NCBI GenBank assembly: GCA_002633025.1
Contig: NMRB01001481.1
Span: 9,871 to 73,870, forward strand
Direction of reading: 5' to 3'
DNA length: 64,000 nt
From: Notospermus geniculatus
Lineage: Eukaryota; Nemertea; Pilidiophora; Heteronemertea; Lineidae
How positions within the stretch are numbered: position 1 is the stretch's first letter; each line of letters starts with the position of its first letter. The notes under the pieces are model-generated. The model made no database searches, was not told the origin of the DNA, and was given only the letters and a program-made list of their open reading frames with translations. Below, piece after piece: positions 1 through 13,500 of the stretch. The position numbers and the translations under genes were made by a program.

Positions 1-1772
1 AAGCATCTTTACCTGATTCTTTCATTACTTATACTGTGTAAACCCTTCTTAGCAAGTTTGAAGTGTATTTCATATGCATTACGCCACTTAATACCTAGAT
101 TGGGATAATACCAAGTAATATTCTACATTGTTGCTAAGGTAAACACATGAGCTTGGATCAGCCATTTCATTTCGGATTCCGATCACTTTTTTTACAACGA
201 TATTAAGAATGCAGAAGGATTGTAGTGATCTTCTGCGGTGTTTTTGAGTACGTTTTACAAGTTCACTAAGGACCAGTTCAAGAACTTGGTAACATGTAAG
301 CGACAACTAGGCTTGCTACATGTAAAACAATCCTGTATTGGGCGGAAAACAAGACATCGATTTCACCTTCTAACACCGTAATACTAGATGTATGGATCTC
401 AGAAAAAGTCGGTTTCTTCAGCACAATCACCACCAAAATATTTCTGAATGACTCTAGTCTTGTTTTTAATTGCAGTGACCTGGTAAGTGGATATATGCGA
501 TATACCAAAAATTCATAAACGAATTTTTGGATATACTTAGATTGGAACGTGCAGTGAGAAGAATCATTACAAATTCAATGTGCTCACAATGTCCAAGGTT
601 TCACCAATCACAATCATAACTTGCCTGATATAATACATGTGGATTCAGAAACTCCTGCCGTATACGGTCCAATTTCAAAGTCAGTTTCGGCGCCTTTCGA
701 CCCAGTGGATCCTGTAAATTTCATGAAAAATTTGACCGTGTACGGAGGGCAATAGTCGTAAGACATTACCAATAAACATTGAAAGAGAAAGAGACATCAG
801 TGACTTAACTCTGGCATTAAGTGAATACATACAATGTACATCCATCGGCCGACTGTGAAGAGCGATCATAACAAAATTAATTGTATGCGAGTAAAAATCT
901 TAAGCTTGCAGATGTGGGTTGTTAATTGGAACAAAAATCTTTAGTACAAATTTAAGTTTCATTTGGTGAATGATGAATAGCTAAATGTTTGTTGACCACG
1001 AGTTAAGGAATTCCTGCCCCACACGAAGTAGACTTCCTGCCCCCACTCCCTTGTTTTGCAGTGACAACGACGACAGAACCGTGATTCGATCGCTAAGTTT
1101 GAATTGAGACCCTTTCGGAAGTACTGTATACGTATACGCCACATCGTGACAAACGGCTGTGCTTTAAATAATAATAATAAGTTACATAATGCGAATAGCG
1201 TTGAGAAAGCTGATACGTGTCACAACGTTAAGATACCGTTGTATGTCGATTTGGAAATATCGTGATTTCACTAGTGTTTGTATGACAAAGTTCTCCATGA
1301 AATGTACGCATTTGTACATGTACATAACATTATACTGAAGGCTTCAGACCGAATGCATTCGAGGCCTCTAGTACATTGCCTGATTTAATCCAAGTTCGCC
1401 GTTGGTATACAATCAAATCTGAGTCCACAATTTTTTTCCACATCTGAATGAAGCATAAAAGGCAAGAATCACTGAAGGTTAAGTTTTATGTAATTAATTT
1501 ATTGTAGCTCTGGTGCATTCCTTAACGTTTTCATGTCAATACATTACAAAGAAAAGAAGCACCTAGTTCGTATTGGAGAAATGCAAAGACGGTACATTAT
1601 ACAATGTATACTACTAGGTTAGGTATACTCTAGGTATGTATGACAAAGTCAAGGCTTTCATAAAGAAGATGGATGACACGAACGCAATTAAAGTAAAAGA
1701 TATAATCCTGGTTATTTGGACGCATGGCTTTTTAAGGGAAAAAAAATATGTACCGGTAGGTCTATTCACTTT

Positions 1773-1926
1773 TAAGCCGGTGACAGACTGGCGCGTACGC
1801 GGCGCGTCATGAAGGCGTCCCACCAATCGGATTATTCGGTAGGTGTTTCGGTCCGTGTTACCGCCTCCCTGATTGGTTGAACGCTTTTCCGACGCGTTGC
1901 TTACGCGTCAGTCTGTCACCGCCTTT
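1773..1926. repeat. MITE-like inverted-repeat element, about 154 bp
   Basis: The ends begin AAGCCGGTGACAGACTG and, on the other strand, AAGGCGGTGACAGACTG. Similarity continues inward about 60 bp on each arm (GCGTACGC, GCGTC, CCAATC blocks). No coding sequence fits inside. It looks like a non-autonomous DNA-transposon derivative that can fold into a long hairpin. Confidence 0.7.
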
Positions 1927-4240
1927 ATTTTACACCTGACAGGTCAGTTAAATCCATGACAGGCTGAACGCCTTCTGCAGTAGTCACATGACCATTGATC
2001 GATTTGTTTGAGCTCACTGGCTGTCATGCATGACGAATGAGCTTGGTTTGCTGAGACCTGGCAGTGGACAGCTCATAAACGACCCGGCAGTGCAGAAGAC
2101 CCCAGGCCCATGAAACATCTTCAAGCATCAAACTCCCGTTCGCGACTTCACACTGTGATAGTCGTCCCTTCGATAAATTTGGAGACGCAGAGGCTCGAGT
2201 AGGAAACAGTTCTCGCAAGGCCTAGTACGGCCTGGAACCGACCCTAGACGATTGTGTGTGTTAGATAGAGCATTTCACCAGTAATACAAAATATACCTAA
2301 GTATTTGATACAAAGTTGCAGTGGATGAATTTTAATATGTGCGCTGTATAAACAAGGTCTGAAGCATTATGCGCCTCCGCCATCCCACCTAATAGTGGTG
2401 GAACTAACAAACAAAATACAAATACTACTCGTCATTGGACGTGACAAGCACGTGACCATCCTCCTTCAGTGACATGGTGTGCAGTAGTTGGTTTCTAGAA
2501 ATACAAAATGATGCGTCGTGCCTTGTCGCTATAGGAACATTTCTGTTGAGCTCTCTGTAGGCCTACTCCACGACGCTTGGCGCAGATTTGAAAGACAACA
2601 GTATAAGTATAATAAAAGAAGTAAATTACTAGACCAATTGGATATATCTGCATGTGTGCTGTACACTGACAATGCTGACAGTGGTTTCATTTCAACAAAG
2701 AAATATTCGAGTTTTTTTAATTATCTTGAAAAACGATCACTGGGTTATGGATTGAATTGAATGCGACGTATGGTGTGAGTTTGATACAAATTAGCACCTT
2801 AAGACAAATTTGAAAGGAGAATTTATGACCAAGAGTGCTGCATTGGGAAGATCTTATTGTCTTGAAAATGAATGAGGCACACATTCTCTGCATTTGAACT
2901 AACGTGATGCGTACGTCTATGTGATGTCAAGTGTGGACATTAACATTTTTTAAAGTTAAAGCTTGGGTTTATAGTCTGATATCAACAACGGTAGAGGTGT
3001 CATCCGACTTTACACGTTAACCCCGGTCGGCCCTGAAACCTTTCAGTGTTCAGATGAGTGTTCATTCAGCGCTACAATCGAGCATTTCCGACCGTTGTCT
3101 TTTTGAAGGTCACAAACCGGGATGTCCCCAATTGCAAGCGGGTCCATCTTTAAGTGATTTTTCACGCTCAAGTCCATGGGTCATTAAGACTAGCAAATGC
3201 TTTTACTTCATATCTGTACAGCATTGCCTAGTGCATTTATACTGCGAAATTCAAGTACAAGCATAGTTTTTATTCATACATGACAATGATTTGTACCAAA
3301 TACAAAACCTCAGGACCTAGCAGAGCTACCGGTACCTAAACAAGGACACATAATCATGTTCCCAATGAAGCACTCTTTTGCCTACAAAACGAGGACAATT
3401 CTCTTTTTCATTCTCATAATACGGCTAGAGATTCTTCAAACATGATGAAACTTCAGTTGAAGCTTGTGCGGGAATAACACGCGTTTTTTTCCGAATACAA
3501 ACATTCTCAATTCAAAACGAATTTTCCTGTTATTGTCCTTCTTATCTCTCTGATGCACTACATTAAAATTTTCCGATAAACGGTGAATTATGGAGAGCAT
3601 AAAGAAACGGTAGGTGTTAAGAGGTTGCACGTGCATTATGACATATCTTAACAATGTTGTGGTCATTATCTATGTGAGAATAATTACGTTGGACTTAATA
3701 GTAAGTGGTCTAGAGCAACAAGAATCGGGCAAGACTACCTAAATTATGAAATAAACGAAGATAGGCTACACATCAACATCTTTTTCAGTTTGGTTTTGCT
3801 ACAATCATAATTAGCCGATGTTTTTCTAGTATGGGAGACATATTGAAATTGGATGTCTTGTGAGTCTCTTTTTGATTCCGCATTGACAACAGAAAATAGT
3901 GAAAGGTAAAAGAGCGTGCACTCGCTGTAAACTTTGTGGGTAATAGTCCTATTGCAAGACGGTCAACAATACATTATATTATCTTGTCTTGTACAATTCA
4001 TTGGAGATTGAGTGGGCAAGATGTACAAAATTAATAAAAGTCTAAATTACACAAAACAACGTCAGATGTGAGATTGCAATTGCCAGTAAATTACGAAAAG
4101 TCAACACGATACAAGTTCAACGACACCGAAGTGGATTTTCTGTGACATTATCACACTTAAGATCTCTAGATTTCCATATTATAGGATGTGTTACATCTTT
4201 CACAGTGCACTGAGTCAACTGTACAAACGCTTCGTTCCAT

Positions 4241-4481
4241 TAGGTATCCCCCACGGGTTACTGACGACTACGTAACGGCAATAACCTGCCTTTATGCACT
4301 GATCTTACAGAGTTTAAGAGATCACACGCTAACGATAGCGTTTACGTTAACGCTATTTCTTGCATGTATTTTATGTACAAAAAATATTGTTATCGTAAAT
4401 GTTATCGTTAGCGTGTGATCTCTTAAACTGGCCTCTCATCGTCGTCGTACGTAACCGTCAGTAATCCTTGGCGGATACCTA
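4241..4481. repeat. Nested double palindrome, MITE-like
   Basis: The outer arms are TAGGTATCC...TTACTGACG at 4241 and its complement ending at 4481. An inner, much better conserved inverted repeat runs 4311-4429, with arms starting AGTTTAAGAGATCACACG, about 50 bp each and a short loop. The inner unit resembles the element at 41191-41342 in its arm sequence (GTTTA.GA.ATC...ACGATAA). Confidence 0.72.
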
Positions 4482-5217
4482 TATTAGGCCTACAAGATGA
4501 CAATTTTATGTAGTTGAAAATGTCTCCTTTATTTTATCGACTTTCAGGAAGCCATCTTCTATTCTACAAACAGATCTCCATCGGCTAATAGCAGTGAAAT
4601 TGGTTGATATTCATTCATCAAGTGATATTCAGCTTTGGAAAAATTCCTTTTGTTTTTCAACACCAAAAACATCATGAAAAAAAGTCACCTTTCAAGAGGG
4701 GGACAAACTGCTGGTAACAAACTATTCACATCATGACAGTGAGATTTTCTGATCTTGACGAGCAACAGCGTGTAAAAAAGTCTACACACCTCATAGCAGT
4801 TAAAAATAGAACACAACAACACGGCGAAGAATAGAGGAATTTACAAAAAATGTTCTTAAACAATGAACTATTCACACCAAACACATCATCCTAGAATTAG
4901 GGGTATATCACCGAAAAACGAACGTTGTGTACGACAAACAGTAACTGGGATAGTGCGTAGAAATATACGAAAATAGACGTAAGTTGCATTCAAGATGGAG
5001 TAGAGTATTCTAGGGATATGCAGCTTTAGAGGCAGCTGGTGTAGAGAGAGAAATGGCTTGGAACTAACGCCGATAAACAGATCTCTGTTATATGCTGATG
5101 ATCACTGTTACTGGCAACCAACCTGTATAAATACATTGCAAAAACAGAAGACTCTTGGAATAGGAGGATAGAGGCATTATCTTTCTGAGTGTATTCCGAC
5201 GAGTAGTCAATAAAAAC

Positions 5218-5404
5218 GGTGTAGCGTTTTCTTGTTCCGCATATCTCAGTGTTTCTCTACAATAGACCCAAAGATACCATTAGTGTTCGATCGGGAAACT
5301 CAGGAAAATGCGGCCTATAATCATTCTCGTTTCACAGCGTTCTCCGGGCCTATACAGTAAGGGAAACCCTGAGAAACGGGAACACTGCCCTGGGTTCTTA
5401 CACC
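5218..5404. repeat. Inverted-repeat element related to 12116-12160
   Basis: The left arm (GGTGTAGCGTTTTC...ATCTCAGTGTTTC) is imperfectly repeated inverted at the right end (GTGTTCCCGTTTCTCAGGG read on the minus strand). The left arm recurs at 12116-12160 next to another hairpin element. The copies are decayed. Confidence 0.45.
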
Positions 5405-6062
5405 TGACGCCGATTTCCAGAATCCTTGATTCCACGTACAGTGTTGCCCACAATGGATATGCAGTTTATGTGGATTTGTGATCAACTCACTCTCAATTTT
5501 GTGGAATTTGAAAATTCCATAAAAACGCTTTCTCGATTAAAAAAGATATACTTTAACTGCATGACCCACAGTTTGACAGGAAGCCTAGACAATGTAACGC
5601 ATTAATCATTATATAGTGAGACGCAAATGTGATGTACATTCCAGATGCAACGCAAACATTACTTACTAGTACTTGTATAGTCCGCTTCTAAAAAATTAAT
5701 TCTTAGGACCTTATAGGATATAAATTATCAAACATATGACAGTAAATAAGGATTCACCAAGTATGCATAAGAACAAAGATGTGCATTAAGAAACTTGTGA
5801 TCTTTGTCGACCCAGTGTGGCAGACATCATATCACTCCGACCAAAGCCTTGCTTCCACATTTGCCCATCCTGCTTCTTCCCTCTCTGCCCCCGTCGGATA
5901 CATGTGTGCGGTGACGAAGGGAGAGAGGACTTTGCCTAATTACGTCAGGATGCATTAGCATGTCACGCCGCGTTCCGCTCTACCATTGTTCACAGTTGGA
6001 ATGAACAATGGAAGTGAATGACCACTGTGTAGCAAGCATTAAGATATGACATGTAGCATATT

Positions 6063-6247
6063 ACACCAAAATCGCAGTTGTTAGGTCACAGAAGTCTGGC
6101 ATTGCTGGTGTTCAGCTTCTGTTGGTGGTGATGGTCGACATTGCTGGCCACACAGCAGGGCTGTTCATACATCTTCGAACTGAAGTCTTGACATTGACGA
6201 TGATGGAGGAGCTAAATCCGCGTGGCGAAGCCAGGCCTATGTGACCT
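6063..6247 (+). repeat. Dispersed repeat family A, copy 1
   Basis: This is a segment of about 185 bp that starts ACACCAAAATCGCAG and ends near a TGTGACCTT. Related copies lie at 43343-43540, 53924-54187 and 57767-57967, all in the same orientation. The shared core includes GGTGATGGTCG, GACCACACAGCAGG and GAAGTCCTGACA. The size suggests a SINE, but no clear A and B boxes are visible, so the class is open. Confidence 0.7.
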
Positions 6248-7245
6248 TGCGATTTTGCTATATTTTGAATTAACAATAATGAGTTTGTGTCGAAGTATTT
6301 TAAAGGGTGTCATCCGTTGGATTTCGGAAAGCAATTTAAAGTAAAGCCCATTGAGATTGATTCTTGGAAGATTCATGGAATAATCGAAGCAAAGAAGAAA
6401 TGGATTGAAAATACCCCGAAGTTGTTGCCTTCAAAGATTTGGAAAGATTGGTATAGTCGAATTGTGTGTGACATGCTGTGTCGTCTTGCAAGATATAGCA
6501 TTTGTAAATGCATAATAACTGCCACAAATGATCACGTGGTATCTGTTTTCGAAACTAGGGGTTTAGAATCTGATTTAAATCTAGAATTAATACAGTCACT
6601 CCAGCACTTGATGCGATCACAGTTTGATTGTGTTGTGTTTATGTGTGTCTCGCAGGCTCCATTCCTTCGGAAGATTCAATGAAATTAACAGACAGAAAAT
6701 CCGCAAAAAAACAACATTTGCACGAGCTTACGCTGTAGTGTACATGAGGTTACCATGCAAAAAATGTGTTGGTGATTATTGTAAGTGAAGCACATGCGAC
6801 AAACATATTCTTCAGTAAAATTTCTTTCATTGTTACATGTAAAAGAATATAGGAATATTATGTCATGTAAAGATACGTACGTATATTCATCAACTATCAC
6901 TTAATGAACGTAAAATGCAGGACGAACTGTAAATTACATAAGGATTGCTTCCATCACTCGATTTTAAGGAATGCGTGATATTACAAACACCGCCTATTAA
7001 AGGACACTGCCAGAGAGGATCTAGGGATATATTCAAGGGTTGAATTAGAAAATAAAGTCTTAGAATAAGCCAGACTCAAGGTAATAACGATACCTCTTAA
7101 CACCAAATAGTTTTCTGCAACTTAACGTTACTGTTCGTTTAGGGCCTCCCATTCAGATGTAGACGATCTTCTTCGCAAGGAAAATTAACTTAATACATTT
7201 CTATTTACATATTTTTACAGTTTTCAGCACATATGGTTTGCATAA

Positions 7246-7551
7246 CTAAGACACATGTATCTCAATATCATCGTCTTCATCTTCGTTATCTGAATCGTCA
7301 GACATCATTGGCATGTGTTCCGTAAAGTTTGGAGAACCAAGTTCTGACTGGGGACTACCTATTGGTGTTCGTTCATTGTCCATGTTAATTTCCTCAGAAT
7401 CCTTTCTAGGGTCGTGTACTGTGTCGCTAAGGTCTGGGTTCTGGTTCCCCTTCCCTGGTAGTGTAGACTCGCGCGTTCCTCCAGATGATAGCAGTTCCCT
7501 TTCCTTTGAATTTCTCCATTTCATCCGCCGATTTTGGAACCAAATTTTCAC
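7246..7551 (-). CDS. Dbx: Dbx exon 4 (recognition helix, acidic tail, stop)
   Basis: The exon starts after TTTGCAG with VKIWFQNRRMKWRNSKE (homeodomain positions 45-60). It continues with ELLSSGG and PDLSD, as in vertebrate Dbx, and ends with an acidic tail (SDDSDNEDEDDDIEIHVS) before TAG at 7248-7246. The coding part is 306 nt. The acidic end followed by a V-S terminus mirrors the vertebrate protein. I did not find an obvious AATAAA on the minus strand in the few hundred bases below the stop, so the 3' end is undefined. Confidence 0.96.
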   Translation of the reverse strand: MKIWFQNRRMKWRNSKERELLSSGGTRESTLPGKGNQNPDLSDTVHDPRKDSEEINMDNERTPIGSPQSELGSPNFTEHMPMMSDDSDNEDEDDDIEIHVS

Positions 7552-10500
7552 CTGCAAAGATATTGAACAAAAGCATTTTTAACAAAAGTGTAAAATGTAC
7601 TGCAGTTTCAAATAAAGAGGTCAGTTGAGTAACGTTGAACTACTTGTAAACGCCTATTGCGATGGTCACTCGCTCAACAATAGAAAACTAACTACATGTA
7701 CATGTATATGTGAAAATGACAAGAGGCGACTTCGGAGTAGGACACAAATCCTGGTGATCAACAGGCGTGTCGTATAATCCACCTGCCATTCCTCCTAGCA
7801 CAATGCCCCTCATTATTCTGTACAGATGGGTCGGGCCTAAGTGTTATTGCGTAACCTCTTAGAAATGAGAGTAATGTTTTAAAAGCGTTGACTTTTCTCT
7901 ATTCGTGTCATTATACATGTACATTATGTAAGGCAATAAAAAATAAAAGTGGAAAACAAGAAGTGGGAAATTTTGGAATTTTGCGCGAAATTTTCAATTT
8001 CTCAAATTGGGAGAATTTTTTTCCCCATTTTGAGAAGTTTTCTTAAAATGACATGACATTTCGGTTTCGTTTCCTTTTCGGCGGATTGTGTTTTTTATGT
8101 CCCTTGTCCTTGGGAAATCCATTTGATTAGTAAGAATTTCTCTACTTATGATTAATTTACCTTAGTTTTTGACTTAGATCGTGATTAATAGGCTACATGT
8201 TGATATCAGTATTCTCTAAACTAATGATGAATTTGTCAGAATTTTCATAGCTTGGTCACAATCCTCATATCCATAAACCAGCAGGAATCTCTAGATTCCG
8301 TCAAGATTACTTTCTCTCAATACTGCTGGAGATAAGATAATAATGCCGTTCTAATGGTGGGCATGAGTCAGTCAGCATCCCCTAATGACTTTTTGCCTTC
8401 TCTCTTTATGTAATATTCGTTAATTCTATGCATAGCCATGTCTACTCTAGATGACACCGATACACCACGACTGGATGGGGTAATATAAAAGTCGACTGGT
8501 TCAATAAAACTTAATTATTGCGCACACGTTAAACTTGTGATACGAATCACAAGATACACCATGAAGACCTACAGTATCTTTACTCTAATTATCTCAGGCT
8601 GAATTAACCATATTATTATCCATTGTCATCGACTTGATACATCACGAAAACATAGGGTATAACATCTGTAATCTCTAAATGTATCAACATGGGCCCATCT
8701 TTCATCCCAACTTCCAACACTGATAATAATGGGTACTAGTTCCAATTAAGCATCTTCGAATAATTCAGAGTGTTGTTCTTGATGATAAATGGTTTTACCT
8801 CTTATCATTACACAAGTAACCTGTGCTGAGATTAATGTGGCATGTCACGTTGTCAAACAAAAAATTAACATGATGTTCCCTCAGAAAACGACATAATTAG
8901 CATGAAATGAATTGCATGGCATCAAAAAGGACTGTTCATTTTCGTCAATTGAGGAACCTGAGTTGTGATCCTTGAGAAAATGGAGAAAGCTATGAAGCTG
9001 CAAATTGCTGCGATTATTCTGTACAGCACAACAAATAATCCCTGCAATTTGCAAGTGCATAGCTTATTTTCCCAAGGATCACAACTCAGATTCCTCAAGT
9101 GACGAAAATAAACAGCCCGTTATATCTTCGAAAAGAATCATAACGTCTAGATCTTTCTGCAATCCACAACCACCAAGCCTGAATGAATTAGTTTTCACAT
9201 ATTTATTTTCTTAAGTAACTAAGCTATCCGTACATTTTGCTCGGTTTGTTTGCTTATGCAAGTAACATTATACGTTGACCTATCAGTTATAGGCACGATA
9301 CAGTTTATTGCTGTAAGATATTAGCCTAGACCGATCTAGGTATCGATCTTTGCTCAGAAAACAATGGTTTTTAAGAATAATGCCTGTTAGATTATTGGTA
9401 TTTTTGTGAGGAGCGGTGTGGGAATTCTCAAGATTGACTCAGTGAAAACAAACGTAATGATGTCCCGGAGATGTAACTCTATCATGTTGATTTCAGATGT
9501 GTATGTAACGAAGAAGGAATTGAAATGTATTTTGTAATGATTACAAAGAATGTGTTGCGTTTGAACACCATGGCACAACATTATTATCAAGGGTCCATAC
9601 CTTCGCCAAATATAGAGGGGACGTGATTTTCATGACGACACTAATGTCAAAATTTCATGACGTAGACGTGACAGTTTTGACGTCGGCCATTTGACGGCCA
9701 AATGGTCGACTCTGCAGTCACGTGACCGTTGTGACGTCAGTTAAGAACCTCTATACCTCTGTAACCTCTATATCTACATAATCAGTCTAAAATTCTTCAA
9801 AATTTAGGCCTCATGTTGCTGTTTTTGACTGAAGCAAAAGAAGAGGTGCAAATGTTGCACTTGCTGTAATCAGTGCATTGACCTAATGTTATACAGGATC
9901 ACCAGTGGTGTAAGGTTACAATCTACAGATATGACTAGGCCTCAATGAACACATGGCCCACGTCTGAACTCGTCGTGAACGGCGTTCGGTCAATCAATTT
10001 AGTCTCAACTTTGCAAAAATCGCGAGAACAATGATTGATTTCAAAGCTGTGGTAAGTTCACTTCGTCCTCTTTTATCGAAATCTGCTGATGCTGACCAGG
10101 TTTGGTAACACTCAGTGGTCACATGATAAATAACAATCATTGGTCCAGGCGGTCATCTTTGATTTTCGTCTCCATACCCTTCGAGGGATCAATCGTTTAA
10201 ATATTGAATGAACGTGCGTGAACAATACATTCATGGGAAGAATTGTTCAAATAGTCTAATTTACACAGTAAAGCCTGTGAATTAATCCACCTCGTTGGGT
10301 AGAGCATCAAGTTTTGATCAAGGAAATGTCAGGGGATGCAAGATAACTGTTGAACTGTTGGGTTTTTTCACCGTCATATTAGACTACCTACTGCTTTGAG
10401 GTTGTTTTTATGACCAAGAAGGCAAGATTCAAAACTGCTGTTCATCAGAGACCGTGAAACATGTTCTTCCATTTCTAATAGAGGTTCTTCACATGACGTC

Positions 10501-13500
10501 ACATTTCCATGACAACACGATGCCGCCATATTGGCCGTCTAATGTCAAGCGACGTCGCATCAACACAGCGTCAACACACAGATCGTGACGTCAAAATGTC
10601 GTGACGTGATTGTCTTGACGTCGTCGTCGTCCATTTGACGGTCAACATGACCGATTTTTTGCAGTCACGTGACGTTGTGACGTCAGTGAAGATAAGACGT
10701 AAAACAAAAAAACTGTGACACTTTCAATGCAGCTCGGGCACTGTCAGCAAAGCCAACTATTTTGTAATATATTAATTATGTTCAAATATGCCAATCATTA
10801 CAATTTCATGATCGCATCACATTCTTAAAAGCGCTATACATCTACTTCAAACATTTTGTTACCTTAAAAAATATCTCCGAATTCCGTTCTAATTCTCACA
10901 ATTATCAATACATTGATTGATTCTCAACTTTTCAATAAAAACTGATGAAATCGGTCTTCGTCTTTCAATAATTTCGATCGATCGATGGCACTATTATTCA
11001 CTCGGCATTGCTTCATCTTTCGAATATGAATCGAATTTTTTTCTTTTAGATTTGAAATTTCCCGGAGGCGAACTCTCTTGAAAAGTTATTTTCAAATATG
11101 CTGTTGGAATATAATACGTTTGCTGTTCTAACGTTGAGTACGGGGGTAGAGACCTGCTGATTCGTGCTATGTGTTGATCAACGTTGTGATGCATTCTGCA
11201 TATCCAACAAAGCACAAAGAACGACGTCGCACAAAATGATATAAAAGGAAACCTCGTCTCCAAATTTCGCAAATTTTCGACCCCAACCGAGGTCTTCCTC
11301 AGGCACTTTCTAGTAGAGATCCCAGAAGTGAATGAGTGGTTCTTGCCTAGAACGGGGGTCGTTGAAATGAAGAATGCCAAGCAATGTCAGTGTGCATTGT
11401 GTGTAGGCCTACTAGTATGTACATGATGTATGTACATGTACTTGTACATGTACATGTAATGTATCAAGTGGGGAAAGCAGCAAGTATATCTGCCGAATCT
11501 CAAATTCTCCATATATGAAGTCAAAACATGATAAAATCAAGATGAACATCTTGTGACCCCAGCTAGTCATCATGGCGTTCAATGACCCACGTGCAAACAC
11601 AATCGTTGTATCGTTAACCACCACTGTGTGAAAAAGCCACACTTTTTGCTTTACTTTTTCAAGTTCGGGTTTCTGTCAGCAACTGAGGCTTCAGTCGGTC
11701 TATTTACACGTTGGGAACGGACAGAAATTCGTCGGAGGAAATCCTTGTAGAAGCGCAAAGGCAAACAGGGATTGTTTACAGAGTGGCATTTTGGAGACGA
11801 GGGTGGATTTATTTGAGAGACTGCCGCGTGTTGGGTGAAACTGGAGCCCGAATTGAAGAAACAGCAAACACGATTAATAAAAGGATGCCTTGAACATCAG
11901 GTTTCAGTACTGTCTCAAAGACGCCTCGGTTTTGGTCTGGAAGACTGCGGGGATCGGGAGTCCTTTATGGGGCCAAATCGATCAAATTTCGACACCTGTA
12001 ACAAGATCCTATACATCAAAGTTACTAAGACATTTCAATTGGAGATTAACGACGAAATGTTTCCTGAAGCAGTTTTTGGGTGGCCTTCACTGTGGAGGTG
12101 TGATGAGGGACAGGGGCGGTGTAACGTTTTCTAGTGTTCCCCGTATCTCAGTGTTTCCATAAAAAAGACAGTTATATAGACAAATCCCAAATTGACGTAA
12201 ACGAGAAAGATCTGCGCACTTCCGCCGAAATCGCAACTACAACCTCGATCTGAAACTGAATGACGTGACGCAGAGAACCCCACGACAGTGACATCGAAGA
12301 CGTTGCGTCGATCATTGCTGAATCATGGATTGCGTCACGTCAGTTGGTTTCAGATCGAGGTTGTGGTTGCAATTTTGGCGGAAGTGCGCAGATCTGGGAA
12401 TTTGGGATTTGTCTATAGACACTTGTATAGGGAAATTTGTCGTTGTCATTTCTGAGTGTAGCCCATACAATGAAGGGAACACAGTGCCACTTTACAATTG
12501 CATCTATCACCAAGTGAGCTCGAAATCAAAAGAGTTACTGACACAGTTCCATAAAGCACAAGGCAGTTTTCGGGGACACCCTGTGTATCTACCTGATGAA
12601 GCCTCCACAATTGGATCTGATGCTGGTTTAATATTTGATCACCACTGCTCCAGGGTGAAATGAAAAAGCTCAATATAATCACAAAATAATTAGATGAATT
12701 CTATGCAATTTTAATGACAATAATAAATTCTATTGTTTTCACCTCTAGCTATTACCGTTAATGTTATCTAAAGCGTTTATTTTTTAAAACTTTGAATAGT
12801 TTTTATTGTCTCCGGAGCATTTTAACACGTGTACCATTTAAGAATTTAAAACATACATGTATATAGCTTTGAAAGGAATAATTGATTGGGATGCAATAAT
12901 TTTTGTTTCAACCAGTGATAAAAATTAATGCCACGTTGTTAAGATGAGGAAGTATACATAATGTGTGCATGTTTTTTAACAAAAAAATCAAATACCATTA
13001 CTAAGAAAAGGAGGTGTATTTGTAAGAATGAATTTGTGATTGGGGACTTCGGGCGCGGTGAAGAACACGTGATGACCCAGACGCCACGGGTTCCAATCTC
13101 GGTTGAGTCATGACTTGTCCTCTCAACAGTTCTGTGAGGTTCAAGCGCTGCGCTGAGTAAGCTGGCTTTGAATTCCCAAGAATAGTTACTGGAGACGAGA
13201 ATGAGGTCGTGCTGTGAACTTCCTAGGCCTATAGTACAGCGGAAAACTGGAGACGAGAATGAGGTAGTGCTGTGAACTACATGAACCTAGGCCTATAGTA
13301 CAGCGGAAAGCGTTCTGTGAAAAAGCTTCATATTCACGTTATAATAGCCATATTCTTGGTGTCGACTTACATTATGTTGACGTAAGGAAATCTATTTCAC
13401 ATATGCAATGACATCCGATACGCAGTAACATGATAAATTCAGCTACAGCAGTCCACGTAGGCCTATGCATAGGCCTACTTTATTATTTCGTAAAAGCCTA

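Larger units (their letters stand above)
1..7245. other. Region downstream of Dbx, no recognised gene
   Basis: Open frames here are short (131 codons at most, 6287-6682 plus) and match no family I know. The identifiable content is inverted-repeat elements at 1773-1926, 4241-4481 and 5218-5404 and a dispersed repeat at 6063-6247. The segment from 6900 to 7245 probably includes the Dbx 3' UTR. Confidence 0.6.

Noticed and set aside
6287-6682. 131-codon ORF on the plus strand
   Set aside because: No recognisable domain and no splice context. The opposite strand is also partly open, so this is consistent with chance in AT-rich DNA.
12325-12663. 112-codon ORF
   Set aside because: Its first third is the arm of the inverted-repeat element at 12175-12417 and the rest has no family match.
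13045-13115. Possible tRNA-derived SINE (GGGTTCCAATCTC)
   Set aside because: There is a B-box-like string but no A box at the proper distance and no second copy in the window.
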